64,000 bases of DNA from Prevotella sp. (lineage in GTDB: Bacteria; Bacteroidota; Bacteroidia; Bacteroidales; Bacteroidaceae). Location: contig JAFYJN010000085.1 of the NCBI GenBank assembly GCA_017538105.1, forward strand, positions 186,001 to 250,000. The letters are read 5' to 3'. The translations under genes were made by a program, and so were the position numbers. Positions within the stretch are counted from its first letter, which is position 1, and every line of letters starts with the position of its first letter. Under the pieces are notes generated by a model. That model had not been told where the DNA came from and made no database searches. It worked only from the letters and a program-made list of their open reading frames with translations. Of this stretch, positions 44,569 to 52,787 are shown piece by piece.

Positions 44569-45291
44569 TCACTCTCCATTCAGCAGATTCACCAATTGGG
44601 TGATATGTTCCAACTCGGCCAAGCGTTCGTGGCGGAACGTTGGTGCGTGTTCCAATTCCCATGTCACGTGAAACGGTATATGTACAGCATACCCTCCTAT
44701 TTCCAGCACTGGCTGAATATCACTTTTGAATGAGTTGCCCACCATTAGCAATTCATTGGGTTTACATCCGCAGTCACGGCATAAGTTGCGGTATTCTTCC
44801 TTCGTTTTATCGCTGACGATGACTGTTCGCGAGAAGAAATGAGCCAGACATGAGCGAGAGAGTTTACTCTCTTGGTCAAGCAGTTCACCTTTCGTAAATA
44901 ACACCATATCAAAGCGATGTAAGCCCTCGATATACTGTAATGTTTCCGTCACCCCGTCGAGTGGCGTGGCAGGCAGGTGAAGCAATCCGCGGCCCAACTC
45001 AAGGATGCGCCCCACGTCTTCGGCAGGCACCTTGCCCTTCGACACCTTGACGGCATTCTCGACCAACGATAGAGTAAACGCCTTGGTGCCGAAACCCAAG
45101 TCGGGCATGTTTTTCGTCTCAGTCTTGAAGAGTGAAGCTCTGACCGTCTCGGCATCAGCAAAAGGAGCCAGAATATCACAATAGCGGTCAGTGGCCTCTT
45201 CAAAATGCCCCTGACAATCCCACAGCGTGTCATCGGCATCAAAGGCCACCACGCTCACCTCGGAAAGATCCATTTTTGGGTGGACGCTCAT
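44569..45291 (-). CDS. HAD-family hydrolase (subfamily IA type)
   Basis: 240 residues. Motif I AFDADDTLWDCQ, cap region (30-110), motif II FTKGE, motif III with SDKTKEEY and motif IV MVGNSFKSDIQPVLE. Probably a phosphatase acting on a small phosphorylated metabolite. Its start overlaps the upstream kinase stop (ATGA at 45288-45291), so it may be a nucleotidase that balances the deoxynucleoside kinases; that role is inferred. Confidence 0.87.
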   Translation of the reverse strand: MSVHPKMDLSEVSVVAFDADDTLWDCQGHFEEATDRYCDILAPFADAETVRASLFKTETKNMPDLGFGTKAFTLSLVENAVKVSKGKVPAEDVGRILELGRGLLHLPATPLDGVTETLQYIEGLHRFDMVLFTKGELLDQESKLSRSCLAHFFSRTVIVSDKTKEEYRNLCRDCGCKPNELLMVGNSFKSDIQPVLEIGGYAVHIPFHVTWELEHAPTFRHERLAELEHITQLVNLLNGE

Positions 45292-45920
45292 TTCTTGTCT
45301 CCCTCCATCGGAAAGAGGCCGTAGAGGCGCGAATCTATCTGGTCGGTGATGGTTTGGAAATCGGCAGGACTAGCCTCAAACTTCACGTTGTCGCCATCAA
45401 CAATAATCAGGTTGCCCTTGAACGTTTCTATCCACTCCTCATAACGTTTGTTTAGTCCTTCGAGATAATCAATTCGGATTGACTGCTCATAATCTCGTCC
45501 ACGCTTGGCAATCTGCGCCACAAGGTTGGGCACCGATGAACGGATATAGATCATAAGGTCTGGCAATTTTACCAACGACATCATCAAGTCGAAGAGGTCT
45601 GTGTAATTATCGAAATCTCGGTCACTCATAAATCCGCCATCGTGGAGGTTGGGTGCAAAAATTTTTGCATCCTCGAAGATGGTGCGGTCCTGGATGATAT
45701 AATCAGAGGATTTGGATATCTCCACCACCTCTCGGAAACGTTTGTTGAGGAAATAAATCTGCAGGTTGAACGACCAACGCGACATGTCGGCGTAAAAATC
45801 CGACAGGTAAGGGTTGTTGTCAACCGGTTCGAACCTAGGTGTCCACCCATATCTATGGGCGAGCATCTTGGTGAGTGTGGTCTTGCCACTGCCAATGTTT
45901 CCTGCTACAGCTATATGCAT
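45288..45920 (-). CDS. Deoxynucleoside kinase 1
   Basis: 210 residues. P-loop AGNIGSGKTTL, substrate pocket EPVDNNPYLSDFYAD, DRTIFED with the DRS/DRT motif, and the LID RGRDYEQSIRIDYLEGLN. These dNK-family enzymes phosphorylate deoxyadenosine/deoxyguanosine or related nucleosides for salvage. The specificity is not readable. It lies between a paralogue upstream and the HAD gene. Confidence 0.92.
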   Translation of the reverse strand: MHIAVAGNIGSGKTTLTKMLAHRYGWTPRFEPVDNNPYLSDFYADMSRWSFNLQIYFLNKRFREVVEISKSSDYIIQDRTIFEDAKIFAPNLHDGGFMSDRDFDNYTDLFDLMMSLVKLPDLMIYIRSSVPNLVAQIAKRGRDYEQSIRIDYLEGLNKRYEEWIETFKGNLIIVDGDNVKFEASPADFQTITDQIDSRLYGLFPMEGDKK

Positions 45921-46011
45921 ATTGATTGATATTGAGTATTGTAAAAAGAATACTGAGAATGAGATAAGACGATGGGTTATTCTCTAGCTCTTCGCCACTT
46001 GTTCCCACCCT

Positions 46012-46635
46012 TTATTCCTGACTAAACAGGCCGAAGAGGTTGACATCGATGCGGTCGGTGATGGATGCGAAATCTCTTGGATTATGTTCGAAGTCGAGTT
46101 CATCTACCTCTACGATGAGTACCTCACCTTTGTATTTGTTGAGGATGAAATCCTCATACCGATTGTTCAGGTTGGTGAGATATTCCAGTTGGATAGCCTG
46201 TTCGTAATCGCGACCGCGTTTCTGGATGTTTTGCACTAGATGGGGCACTGAAGCACGCAGGTAGATCATCAGCTTGGGATAGCGTACCGCCGTCATCATC
46301 GACTCAAACAATTCCATATATGTTTCGAAATCGCGCTCGGAGAGGTTCCCCATAGCATAATTATTGGCCGCGAACACATACACCCCTTCAAAGATGCTGC
46401 GGTCCTGAATGATGTCATTGTCCGACTGTGCTATTTCCAGCAGATCACGGAACCGCTGTTTCAAAAAATACACTTCCAGGTTAAAAGCCCATCTGGGTAT
46501 GTCGCCGTAATAGTCGTCAAGATATGGGTTATAGTCCACTGCTTCGAACTGGGGGGTCCATCCGTAGTGGCTCGCCAACATATTGGTGAGCGTGGTTTTT
46601 CCACTTCCCATATTTCCCGCAACTACGATATGCAT
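46012..46635 (-). CDS. Deoxynucleoside kinase 2
   Basis: 207 residues, paralogue of the next gene. P-loop AGNMGSGKTTL, EAVDYNPYLDDYYGD, DRSIFEGVYVF and LID RGRDYEQAIQLEYLTNLN. In some bacteria such pairs form a heterodimer with different specificities; here the two differ in the pocket (EAVDYNPYLDDYYGD against EPVDNNPYLSDFYAD), so they may divide substrates. The 91-nt gap between them holds no clear element. Confidence 0.92.
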   Translation of the reverse strand: MHIVVAGNMGSGKTTLTNMLASHYGWTPQFEAVDYNPYLDDYYGDIPRWAFNLEVYFLKQRFRDLLEIAQSDNDIIQDRSIFEGVYVFAANNYAMGNLSERDFETYMELFESMMTAVRYPKLMIYLRASVPHLVQNIQKRGRDYEQAIQLEYLTNLNNRYEDFILNKYKGEVLIVEVDELDFEHNPRDFASITDRIDVNLFGLFSQE

Positions 46636-46654
46636 TTTATCAACTATTGGTTTG

Positions 46655-46662
46655 CAAATATA
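46655..46662 (-). promoter_or_regulatory. -7 box for the deoxynucleoside kinase operon
   Basis: TATATTTG on the minus strand, 19 nt before the ATG at 46635. No exact -33. Confidence 0.45.
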
Positions 46663-46695
46663 ATAAAAAATAACGACAATATGCCGTTTTTTTCG

Positions 46696-46703
46696 TAATT
46701 TTG
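46696..46703 (+). promoter_or_regulatory. -7 box for the nitroreductase lipoprotein
   Basis: TAATTTTG, 24 nt before the ATG at 46728, in the short divergent gap. Confidence 0.45.
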
Positions 46704-46727
46704 CAACATCACCGAAAAAAAAGAGAA

Positions 46728-47324
46728 ATGAAAAAGTTTTTGTTCTTTACATTATTTGCCACCGTTTTGATAAGCTGCGGCAAGAAGAATTCCACGATGG
46801 GCAGCAACGACCCTGTGATGGACAACATCCTCACTCGCACGAGTATCCGCTCCTATACCGACCAACCAGTTGAGGACACCAAGATTGAGAAGATGCTGCG
46901 CGCCGCCATGGCAGCACCCACGGCTGTGAACAAGCAGCCATGGCACTTCATCGTAGTGACCAGCAAAGAGGTGCTCAAGAGTCTCTCCGAAACCAATCCC
47001 CATGGAGGCATGATTGCCAAAGCGCCATTGGCTATCGTTGTCTGCGGCGATATGAACAAAGCCTTGGAAGGCAATGGCCGTGACTTTTGGATACAAGACT
47101 GTTCCGCCGCCTCGGAGAACCTGCTGTTGGCCGCCCACAGCATGGGATTAGGAGCAGTATGGACCGCGGTTTATCCCGACAGCGAGCGCATCGCCAGTGT
47201 AAGCAAGGTGTTGGAACTGCCCAGCACGCTCATTCCCCTGAACACTATTGTCATCGGCTATCCTGCCGAGACTCCTCAGCCCAAGGACAAATGGAACGAG
47301 GCCAATATTACTTATAAGAAGTAA
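46728..47324 (+). CDS. Nitroreductase family lipoprotein
   Basis: 198 residues from ATG 46728. The signal KFLFFTLFATVLISC places a lipid on Cys16 or near. The rest is a classical nitroreductase: ILTRTSIRSYTDQPVED, MLRAAMAAPTAVNKQPWHF, SAASENLLLAAHSMGLGAVW and IGYPAETPQPKDKW. The enzymes bind FMN and use NAD(P)H, which is unusual for an exported protein. Its 3' end overlaps the convergent MaoC gene by 13 nt. Confidence 0.9.
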   Translation: MKKFLFFTLFATVLISCGKKNSTMGSNDPVMDNILTRTSIRSYTDQPVEDTKIEKMLRAAMAAPTAVNKQPWHFIVVTSKEVLKSLSETNPHGGMIAKAPLAIVVCGDMNKALEGNGRDFWIQDCSAASENLLLAAHSMGLGAVWTAVYPDSERIASVSKVLELPSTLIPLNTIVIGYPAETPQPKDKWNEANITYKK

Positions 47325-47776
47325 TACAGGAACGACGCTATTCCTTCGAGGGCTGGCTTGCGCTGGCCCTCGATTTCTATTTTAAAGGCTATCTCCGCCT
47401 TACATATACCTCGCAAGTTGGCAATATTGTGGAGAGTGGTGACGAGGCGCACCCGACTGCCCGTGATGACAGGCTGACCAAAACGCATCTTGTCCATGCC
47501 GTAGTTGACCAGCATTTTGATATTGTTCACTTCGATAATCTGGTCCCACATATATGGAAGGAGCGACAACGTGAGGTATCCATGGGCTATCGTACTCTTA
47601 TACTGGCTCTCTTTCTGTGCCCTTTCCACATCTACATGAATCCACTGATGGTCGAGCGTGGCATCCGCGAATAGGTTGATACGCTCCTGGTCCACCAACA
47701 GCCATTCAGAACATCCCAGCTGTTCTCCGAGATGCGATGCAAATTCCTCATAGGAATTGACGACAAGTTTTGACAT
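47312..47776 (-). CDS. MaoC-like (R)-specific enoyl-CoA hydratase/dehydratase
   Basis: 154 residues. Hot-dog fold with VDQERINLFADATLDHQWIHVD, where Asp and His form the hydratase pair, and AHGYLTLSLLPYM. It hydrates trans-2-enoyl thioesters or dehydrates 3-hydroxyacyl ones. It sits 87 nt after a phosphate butyryltransferase-like gene, so a short-chain acyl-CoA role is plausible. Confidence 0.9.
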   Translation of the reverse strand: MSKLVVNSYEEFASHLGEQLGCSEWLLVDQERINLFADATLDHQWIHVDVERAQKESQYKSTIAHGYLTLSLLPYMWDQIIEVNNIKMLVNYGMDKMRFGQPVITGSRVRLVTTLHNIANLRGICKAEIAFKIEIEGQRKPALEGIASFLYYFL

Positions 47777-47863
47777 ATTTAGGTTGACAAGTTAACAAGT
47801 TATTTGTTAGTTTACGAATTGACAAACTTTTGCACCCTCCCTTTGGGGAGAGACGGGTGGGTA

Positions 47864-48772
47864 TTATCCAATTATCGCCGCAGCGGCCAAAGAATAGAAC
47901 TTCGACTGTATGCTGTCGCCCCGCGAGGCCAACACCACGGGAGCCTTTGCCCCTTGCAGCATACCTGCGGTACTGGCTCCAGCAAAGAGGGTGATGGTCT
48001 TGTAGAACACGTTTCCCGCCTGTATGTCGGGGAAGATCAGCACATCGGCTTCACCGTTCAACGGCGAATGCAACCCTTTCTTCTCCAATGCATGTCGATC
48101 GAGCGACGTCTTCAGGTCGAGCGGACCGTCGACGACGCATGGCCCGTAAGTACCTTTTTCCGCTTCGTCGATAATATCCTTGTAACCAACAGTGAAAGGA
48201 AATGCTTTCTCGCTCACCTTCTCCGAACAATTGATGAGTGCCACCTTGGGTTGTTCTATGCCGAAGGAACGGCAGATATGGGTGGTATATTTCAGTTGCT
48301 CCACACGTTGTTCCTGTGTGGGGTAAGGAATGACCGCCGGGTCGGTGAAAAAGAGGAGCCGGGGATAATTGGGCACTTCGGCCACGGTGACATGTGTGAG
48401 CACTCTTCCCTTTGGTAATATGCCCCATTCCTTGTTGAGTACGGCACGGAGCAGGTTGTCCGTATTGATCAGTCCTTTCATGAGCACATCCGCCCCACCC
48501 TCTCTGACCAGTCTAACAGCCTTTCCCGCTGCATCATCAGGGTCTTCAGCATCAATCATGGTGATATGATTCTTTTGTTCCATTAATGCACTGTTGGCTT
48601 CCACCTCCTGTCGGCATCCCACAAAAATGGCGTCTATGATACCTGCCTGCAAGGCTTTGAGTACGGCACCTTGTGTCGATTCGTCGGCGGCACACACCAC
48701 AGCCACCTTTTTCCTTTGGCCCAGATCGGCCAAATGAGCGATTAGTTCACTGAAATTCTTTATGGTTTTCAT
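47864..48772 (-). CDS. Phosphate acyltransferase (phosphate butyryltransferase-like)
   Basis: 302 residues, Pta/Ptb fold. Visible blocks are LMKGLINTDNLLRAVLNKEWG, HVTVAEVPNYPRLLFFTDPAVIPYP, and the C-terminal PDIQAGNVFYKTITLFAGASTAGML, which binds CoA/phosphate. Ptb swaps CoA and phosphate on butyryl or similar groups. The usual partner butyrate kinase is not adjacent; MaoC follows. So the exact acyl group stays open. Confidence 0.86.
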   Translation of the reverse strand: MKTIKNFSELIAHLADLGQRKKVAVVCAADESTQGAVLKALQAGIIDAIFVGCRQEVEANSALMEQKNHITMIDAEDPDDAAGKAVRLVREGGADVLMKGLINTDNLLRAVLNKEWGILPKGRVLTHVTVAEVPNYPRLLFFTDPAVIPYPTQEQRVEQLKYTTHICRSFGIEQPKVALINCSEKVSEKAFPFTVGYKDIIDEAEKGTYGPCVVDGPLDLKTSLDRHALEKKGLHSPLNGEADVLIFPDIQAGNVFYKTITLFAGASTAGMLQGAKAPVVLASRGDSIQSKFYSLAAAAIIG

Positions 48773-48833
48773 TTCTTAGGGTTTAGTAATAAGCGTCGAG
48801 AGTGATAACTCATCAACTCATTCACTTAATCAA

Positions 48834-49250
48834 TTAAAATCTGAAGAAGAAGAAATAGGCCGCAGCCCAATCCGTCCTTACCCCACGCGCCTCTCCTATG
48901 TACGAGCCCGAACTGTTGTAGACACGGCCACTGCTCTCTATACGTCCCAAGTACGAACCCGAGCTGTTGTAGACACGACCGCCACTCTCAACACGTCCTA
49001 TGTAGGACCCCGAACTGTTGTACACATGACCGCTACTCTCAACACGTCCTATGTAGGAACCCGAGCTGTTGTACACCCTGTCGCCATCGAAGCGTCCAGA
49101 ATATGAACCTGAACTATTGTACACCCGGCCACTGCTCTCAATCTTTCCAATATATGAACCTGATGAATTACGAATGTCCTGTGCTTGGCTGGGGATTGCG
49201 ACAAACAAGAAAGCCAGCAAAGAAATGAAGTGAATAATTTTACGTTTCAT
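48834..49250 (-). CDS. Small secreted NSSGSY-repeat protein
   Basis: 138 residues. Signal peptide ending IPSQAQ. The mature chain is six copies of a 16-17 residue unit NSSGSYIGRVESSGRVY, then a short tail ending WAAAYFFFFRF. The unit has alternating small and beta-branched residues typical of beta-turn repeats; it resembles the small beta-flower repeat proteins reported from Bacteroidales, though I cannot confirm the match. The aromatic end may tie it to the outer membrane. Function unknown. Confidence 0.85.
   Translation of the reverse strand: MKRKIIHFISLLAFLFVAIPSQAQDIRNSSGSYIGKIESSGRVYNSSGSYSGRFDGDRVYNSSGSYIGRVESSGHVYNSSGSYIGRVESGGRVYNSSGSYLGRIESSGRVYNSSGSYIGEARGVRTDWAAAYFFFFRF
48893..49169 (-). 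repeat. Roughly 51-bp tandem repeat encoding NSSGSY units
   Basis: Six in-frame copies with the core peptide NSSGSY; copies 3 to 5 are nearly identical at DNA level. Confidence 0.88.
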
Positions 49251-49293
49251 AGCGTTATGTTTTAAGTTTTACATTCCATGTTTCCTTCATGTG

Positions 49294-49321
49294 CAAAGAT
49301 ACTTATATTCGATAAACCAAA
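49294..49321 (-). promoter_or_regulatory. Promoter region for the NSSGSY protein
   Basis: Minus strand TATCTTTG (49294-49301) with TTTG at 49318-49321 (16 nt) or CTTG starting at 20 nt distance (49322-49325). Confidence 0.5.
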
Positions 49322-49376
49322 CAAGGGGAAAAACCCTATTTTCGGTGCCGAAAATCCTATTTTTGCATTAGGGTTA

Positions 49377-50189
49377 CTACCTCTTTCCTTGCATCATGAT
49401 GGCCGTGAGAATCCGACCAGAATGTATTCCCAACCTACGGGCGGAAAAGAAACGTTCCACTTGGTCGTAAGTGCAAATGGCGCTGTCATGTATGTTCGCC
49501 GTGCTCACCCCGCAGTCTTGCAGTTGCATGACATTGCACAGTGGCAAGTCAATGTGCCATTTCTCTTGCCGACATGCGATGTCAGCCATCTTGAAACCAG
49601 CCGACTCGAATTGCTCATACACCTCATCACCCACCTCGAAATGAGTTAGGGAGATGCCTGGTCCGACAATGGCGTAAAGGTCGCGGGGGCAAGTATGCAT
49701 CGTTTCACGCAAATGCCGCACCGTCTTTTCCACAATTCGGGCCACGGTCCCCCTCCAGCCAGCGTGGATGGCCGCCGTGACATGATGTGTGGGGTCGTAA
49801 AGCAATATGGGGATACAGTCGGCCGTAGACACACCCAAACAGACACCACCCACATTCGTGACGAGAGCATCGACGCCATCGAGAGCCACCGTCTGCTCTT
49901 CCCATGACATACCGAGGAAGGATTCGTCTACCTGACATATTTCGGTGCCATGTACCTGATGGGGGAAAAGAAGGTGCCGCACTGGTATGTCTAGTTCCTT
50001 ACACAATCCCGCCTTGTTGGCAGCTATCACATCGGGGTTGTCGCCACAATAATCGTTGACATTGAATTCGCCATACGGACCCTCGCCAACTCCACCTTGG
50101 CGGGTGGTGCTGAAAGCCACCACCCCGTCGGGCATATCATAGTGGAGCAAGTGTGGCACACACGACTCATCGTGACAACTCTTCGTCAT
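49377..50189 (-). CDS. pgeF: Peptidoglycan editing factor PgeF / laccase-domain purine nucleosidase (YfiH family)
   Basis: 270 residues from [11 protein letters not shown] (50189), overlapping the obg 3' end by 23 nt. Metal-site residues are visible in [21 protein letters not shown] and IHAGWRGTV. Members have been described as purine nucleoside phosphorylases/adenosine deaminases and as factors that prevent misincorporation in peptidoglycan. Last gene in the hpt/adk-obg-pgeF operon. Confidence 0.91.
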   Translation of the reverse strand: MTKSCHDESCVPHLLHYDMPDGVVAFSTTRQGGVGEGPYGEFNVNDYCGDNPDVIAANKAGLCKELDIPVRHLLFPHQVHGTEICQVDESFLGMSWEEQTVALDGVDALVTNVGGVCLGVSTADCIPILLYDPTHHVTAAIHAGWRGTVARIVEKTVRHLRETMHTCPRDLYAIVGPGISLTHFEVGDEVYEQFESAGFKMADIACRQEKWHIDLPLCNVMQLQDCGVSTANIHDSAICTYDQVERFFSARRLGIHSGRILTAIMMQGKR

Positions 50190-51342
50190 CGTCTTCGTAT
50201 TCAAAATCGTCGAGGTCGTCAATATCCTCCACATCCACATATTCTATCTCCCCGTCCTCGCCTTCAGCCATCATCTCCGCTTGGAATCGGCTCATGTCCT
50301 TGTCGCGATGAACGAGCGTGTCCTCCGACATGATGCTCTGCAGTTTGTTGCTCTCGCTGTTCAATTCACGCCACAGCACATCCTTCAGGTCATCAAGTCC
50401 CTGTCCCGTAACAGCAGAGATAAACACCACAGGCACGTCTGGCGGTATGGTGTCGCGAAGCATCTCTATCAGTTCATCATCGAGCAAGTCGCATTTCGTC
50501 ACAGCCAACACGCGGTGTTTGTCAAGCATGTCAGGGTTGAAGTTCTGCAACTCACGAAGCAGCAATTCATACTCACGACGTATGTCATCTGTATCCCCGG
50601 GCACCATGAACAGCAGCAGCGAGTTGCGTTCGATATGCCGCAGGAAACGCAGTCCGAGACCTTTGCCTTCTGAGGCTCCCTCGATGATACCTGGAATATC
50701 AGCCATGACGAACGATTGTCGCTCATGATAGGCCACGATACCCAGCGAAGGTTCAAGTGTTGTGAAAGGATAATTGGCGATTTTCGGTTTGGCGCTCGAC
50801 AAGGCAGACAGCAGGGTGCTCTTTCCAGCGTTAGGAAGTCCCACCAGTCCCACATCGGCCAAAAGTTTGAGTTCGAGGATGATGGTCATCTCCTCCATCG
50901 GTTCTCCTGGCTGTGCATAGCGTGGAGCCTGGTTGGTTGCTGAACGGAACTGGAAATTTCCCAATCCGCCACGTCCGCCACGGAGCAACATCACCTCCTG
51001 TCCATCCTCCGTCACATCGCAGATGTACTTTCCCGTTTCGGCATTGTAGACTACCGTGCCACAAGGCACATCGATATATTCATCCTTACCGTTGGTGCCA
51101 TGTTTTTTGTCACGGCCTCCATTACCTCCATGCCCCGCGAACACATGCCGTTGATACTTCAGGTGAAGCAAGGTCCAGTAATTGTGGTTTCCACGCAGAT
51201 AAACATGGCCACCCCTTCCGCCATCGCCACCGTCAGGACCACCATTGGGTTGGTATTTCACATGGCGCAGATGCATAGAACCCTTACCGCCCTTACCAGA
51301 GCGGCAACTGATTTTCACATAATCGACAAAATTAGACTCCAT
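50167..51342 (-). CDS. obg: GTPase Obg (ObgE/CgtA)
   Basis: 391 residues. Gly-rich Obg domain ([35 protein letters not shown]), then the G domain with P-loop [10 protein letters not shown] (about 168), switch-[22 protein letters not shown] and [11 protein letters not shown]. The tail is very acidic (about 355-391: [20 protein letters not shown]). Obg is an essential GTPase in 50S ribosome assembly and stress control. It follows the HPRT-Adk gene by 63 nt filled with GACGAATTACGAG-type repeats. Confidence 0.95.
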   Translation of the reverse strand: MESNFVDYVKISCRSGKGGKGSMHLRHVKYQPNGGPDGGDGGRGGHVYLRGNHNYWTLLHLKYQRHVFAGHGGNGGRDKKHGTNGKDEYIDVPCGTVVYNAETGKYICDVTEDGQEVMLLRGGRGGLGNFQFRSATNQAPRYAQPGEPMEEMTIILELKLLADVGLVGLPNAGKSTLLSALSSAKPKIANYPFTTLEPSLGIVAYHERQSFVMADIPGIIEGASEGKGLGLRFLRHIERNSLLLFMVPGDTDDIRREYELLLRELQNFNPDMLDKHRVLAVTKCDLLDDELIEMLRDTIPPDVPVVFISAVTGQGLDDLKDVLWRELNSESNKLQSIMSEDTLVHRDKDMSRFQAEMMAEGEDGEIEYVDVEDIDDLDDFEYEDDDEELSR

Positions 51343-51405
51343 TCGTCACTCATCATTCGTCATCACGTCAGCGACCATTCACAATTCGTCGCTCGTAATT
51401 CGTCA

Positions 51406-52521
51406 CTAAACAGCTTCCACCACTTCGCAGATGTCGGTAAAGATACGGTCGAGGTCGCCCAAGCCGTTAATATGCCTGCGCAACCCTTCCTTCTCATACC
51501 AGTCGATGAGTGGCGATGTCTGGTTGTGGTATACACTCAGACGCTGGCGGATGGTCTCCTCGTTGTCGTCGGAACGTCCACTCTGCTGACCACGGAGGAT
51601 GAGGCGCTTCATCAACTCATCTTCAGGAACATCAAGCTCAATCATCGCCGCCACCTCATGACCGCGCTTGGCCAACATCTCCTTCAGAGCTTCAGCCTGG
51701 GGAATGGTACGGGGAAAACCATCGAAGATAACACCGGCATGATCAGCGCCGAAGCTATCATACACGCTGGCCAATATGTCTATCATCAACTCGTCGGGTA
51801 TGAGCTGTCCCTGGTCGATGTAAGCCTTGGCCGTCTTGCCCAATTCCGTTCCTTGTTTTATCTCACTACGAAGCACATCACCCGTGGAGATGTGGTTGAG
51901 GCCGAATTTCTTGATGAGCAGTTCGCTCTGGGTGCCCTTGCCTGATCCTGGCGCACCAAAAATAACAATGTTTTTCATTTTTTTCTCTTCCACTAAAGTA
52001 TAAATATCTTTGAGACCACGTCCTTGCTGGTCATAGTCGAGTCCATATCCGAGGATGAAGTCGCTGGGAATTTCCATGGCCACATATTCGATGTTGAGAT
52101 CCACCTTCAGTTCCTTGGGTTTGAGCAACAACGTGCAGATATGCACCGACTCGGGGTTGCGTGTGCCCAGGGTCTCTATCATTTTCTGCATTGTCAACCC
52201 CGACTCCACGATGTCCTCAACGATGATGATGGTTCGTCCCGACAGGTCTTCATTGATGCCAATCACTTCGGTCACCTTGCCAGTGGAAGTCGTACCCTGG
52301 TAGGAAGCCAGTTTCACGAAGGAAATCTCACAAGGTATGGTCAGTCGCCGCATTAGGTCGGAAGCGAAGATAAACGACCCATTCAGAACGGCCAAAAGCA
52401 GAGGGTTTTTGCCCGCCATGTCATGATTGATACGGTCGGCAACTTCTTGGATGTGTTGTAGGATTTCCGCCTCTGGAATGGAAATGCGGAATGTCTTGTC
52501 CTTGATTTTTACAGTACTCAT
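51406..52521 (-). CDS. Hypoxanthine phosphoribosyltransferase fused in frame to adenylate kinase
   Basis: 371 residues in one frame. Residues 1-181 are HPRT (LLAVLNGSFIFASDL, PRPP loop IIIVEDIVESGLTM); from Met182 the sequence is adenylate kinase (MKNIVIFGAPGSGKGTQ, HISTGDVLR, FDGFPRTIPQA, short LID). HPRT makes IMP/GMP from bases and PRPP; Adk equilibrates AMP, ADP and ATP. The junction is GAG AAA AAA ATG AAA: with one A fewer HPRT would stop at TGA overlapping the Adk ATG. So it is either a true fusion or a one-base error/slippage site between two normal genes. Confidence 0.9.
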   Translation of the reverse strand: MSTVKIKDKTFRISIPEAEILQHIQEVADRINHDMAGKNPLLLAVLNGSFIFASDLMRRLTIPCEISFVKLASYQGTTSTGKVTEVIGINEDLSGRTIIIVEDIVESGLTMQKMIETLGTRNPESVHICTLLLKPKELKVDLNIEYVAMEIPSDFILGYGLDYDQQGRGLKDIYTLVEEKKMKNIVIFGAPGSGKGTQSELLIKKFGLNHISTGDVLRSEIKQGTELGKTAKAYIDQGQLIPDELMIDILASVYDSFGADHAGVIFDGFPRTIPQAEALKEMLAKRGHEVAAMIELDVPEDELMKRLILRGQQSGRSDDNEETIRQRLSVYHNQTSPLIDWYEKEGLRRHINGLGDLDRIFTDICEVVEAV

Positions 52522-52575
52522 TGGAAAATTATTTAAGGCTCTATGGATAAAAGGCTATGTTTAGAAAATTTTCAG

Positions 52576-52606
52576 CAAATTTACGAAAAATCGAGAGCAG
52601 AACAAA
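52576..52606 (-). promoter_or_regulatory. Proximal promoter P1 of the HPRT-Adk/obg/pgeF operon
   Basis: Minus strand TTTG (52603-52606), 19-nt spacer with TTCTGCTCTCG, TAAATTTG (52576-52583). Exact consensus. Confidence 0.75.
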
Positions 52607-52646
52607 ATAAACGATTATTTTTTATGCTGAGATGGAGTAAATTATC

Positions 52647-52678
52647 TAAATTTACGACAAAATCGAGAGCAGAACAAA
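52647..52678 (-). promoter_or_regulatory. Distal promoter copy P2 of the same operon
   Basis: Minus strand TTTG (52675-52678), 20-nt spacer, TAAATTTA (52647-52654), one mismatch at the last -7 base. Same spacer motif TTCTGCTCTCG as P1. Confidence 0.55.
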
Positions 52679-52772
52679 ATAAACACGTTTATTTTTTATG
52701 CCGAGATGAAGTAAATTATCGAAATTTGCGAAAAATATGTCGTACTATACCCATCAGTTGCCATTTATTTTG

Positions 52773-52780
52773 TAATTTTG
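52773..52780 (+). promoter_or_regulatory. -7 box for nnr
   Basis: TAATTTTG, 7 nt before the ATG at 52788, so the transcript would be nearly leaderless. Confidence 0.45.
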
Positions 52781-52787
52781 CCGCCGT

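Larger units (their letters stand above)
52555..52745 (-). repeat. Tandem promoter repeat, two good copies and a degenerate third
   Basis: A unit of about 72-74 bp containing TCGAGAGCAGAACAAAATAAAC and ATTTTTTATG[CT][CT]GAGATG[GA]AGTAAATTAT (quoted in parts) is repeated. It fills most of the 266-nt gap between the HPRT-Adk gene and nnr. Copies 1 and 2 hold complete promoter elements facing hpt-adk; copy 3 lacks a proper -7. Confidence 0.85.
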
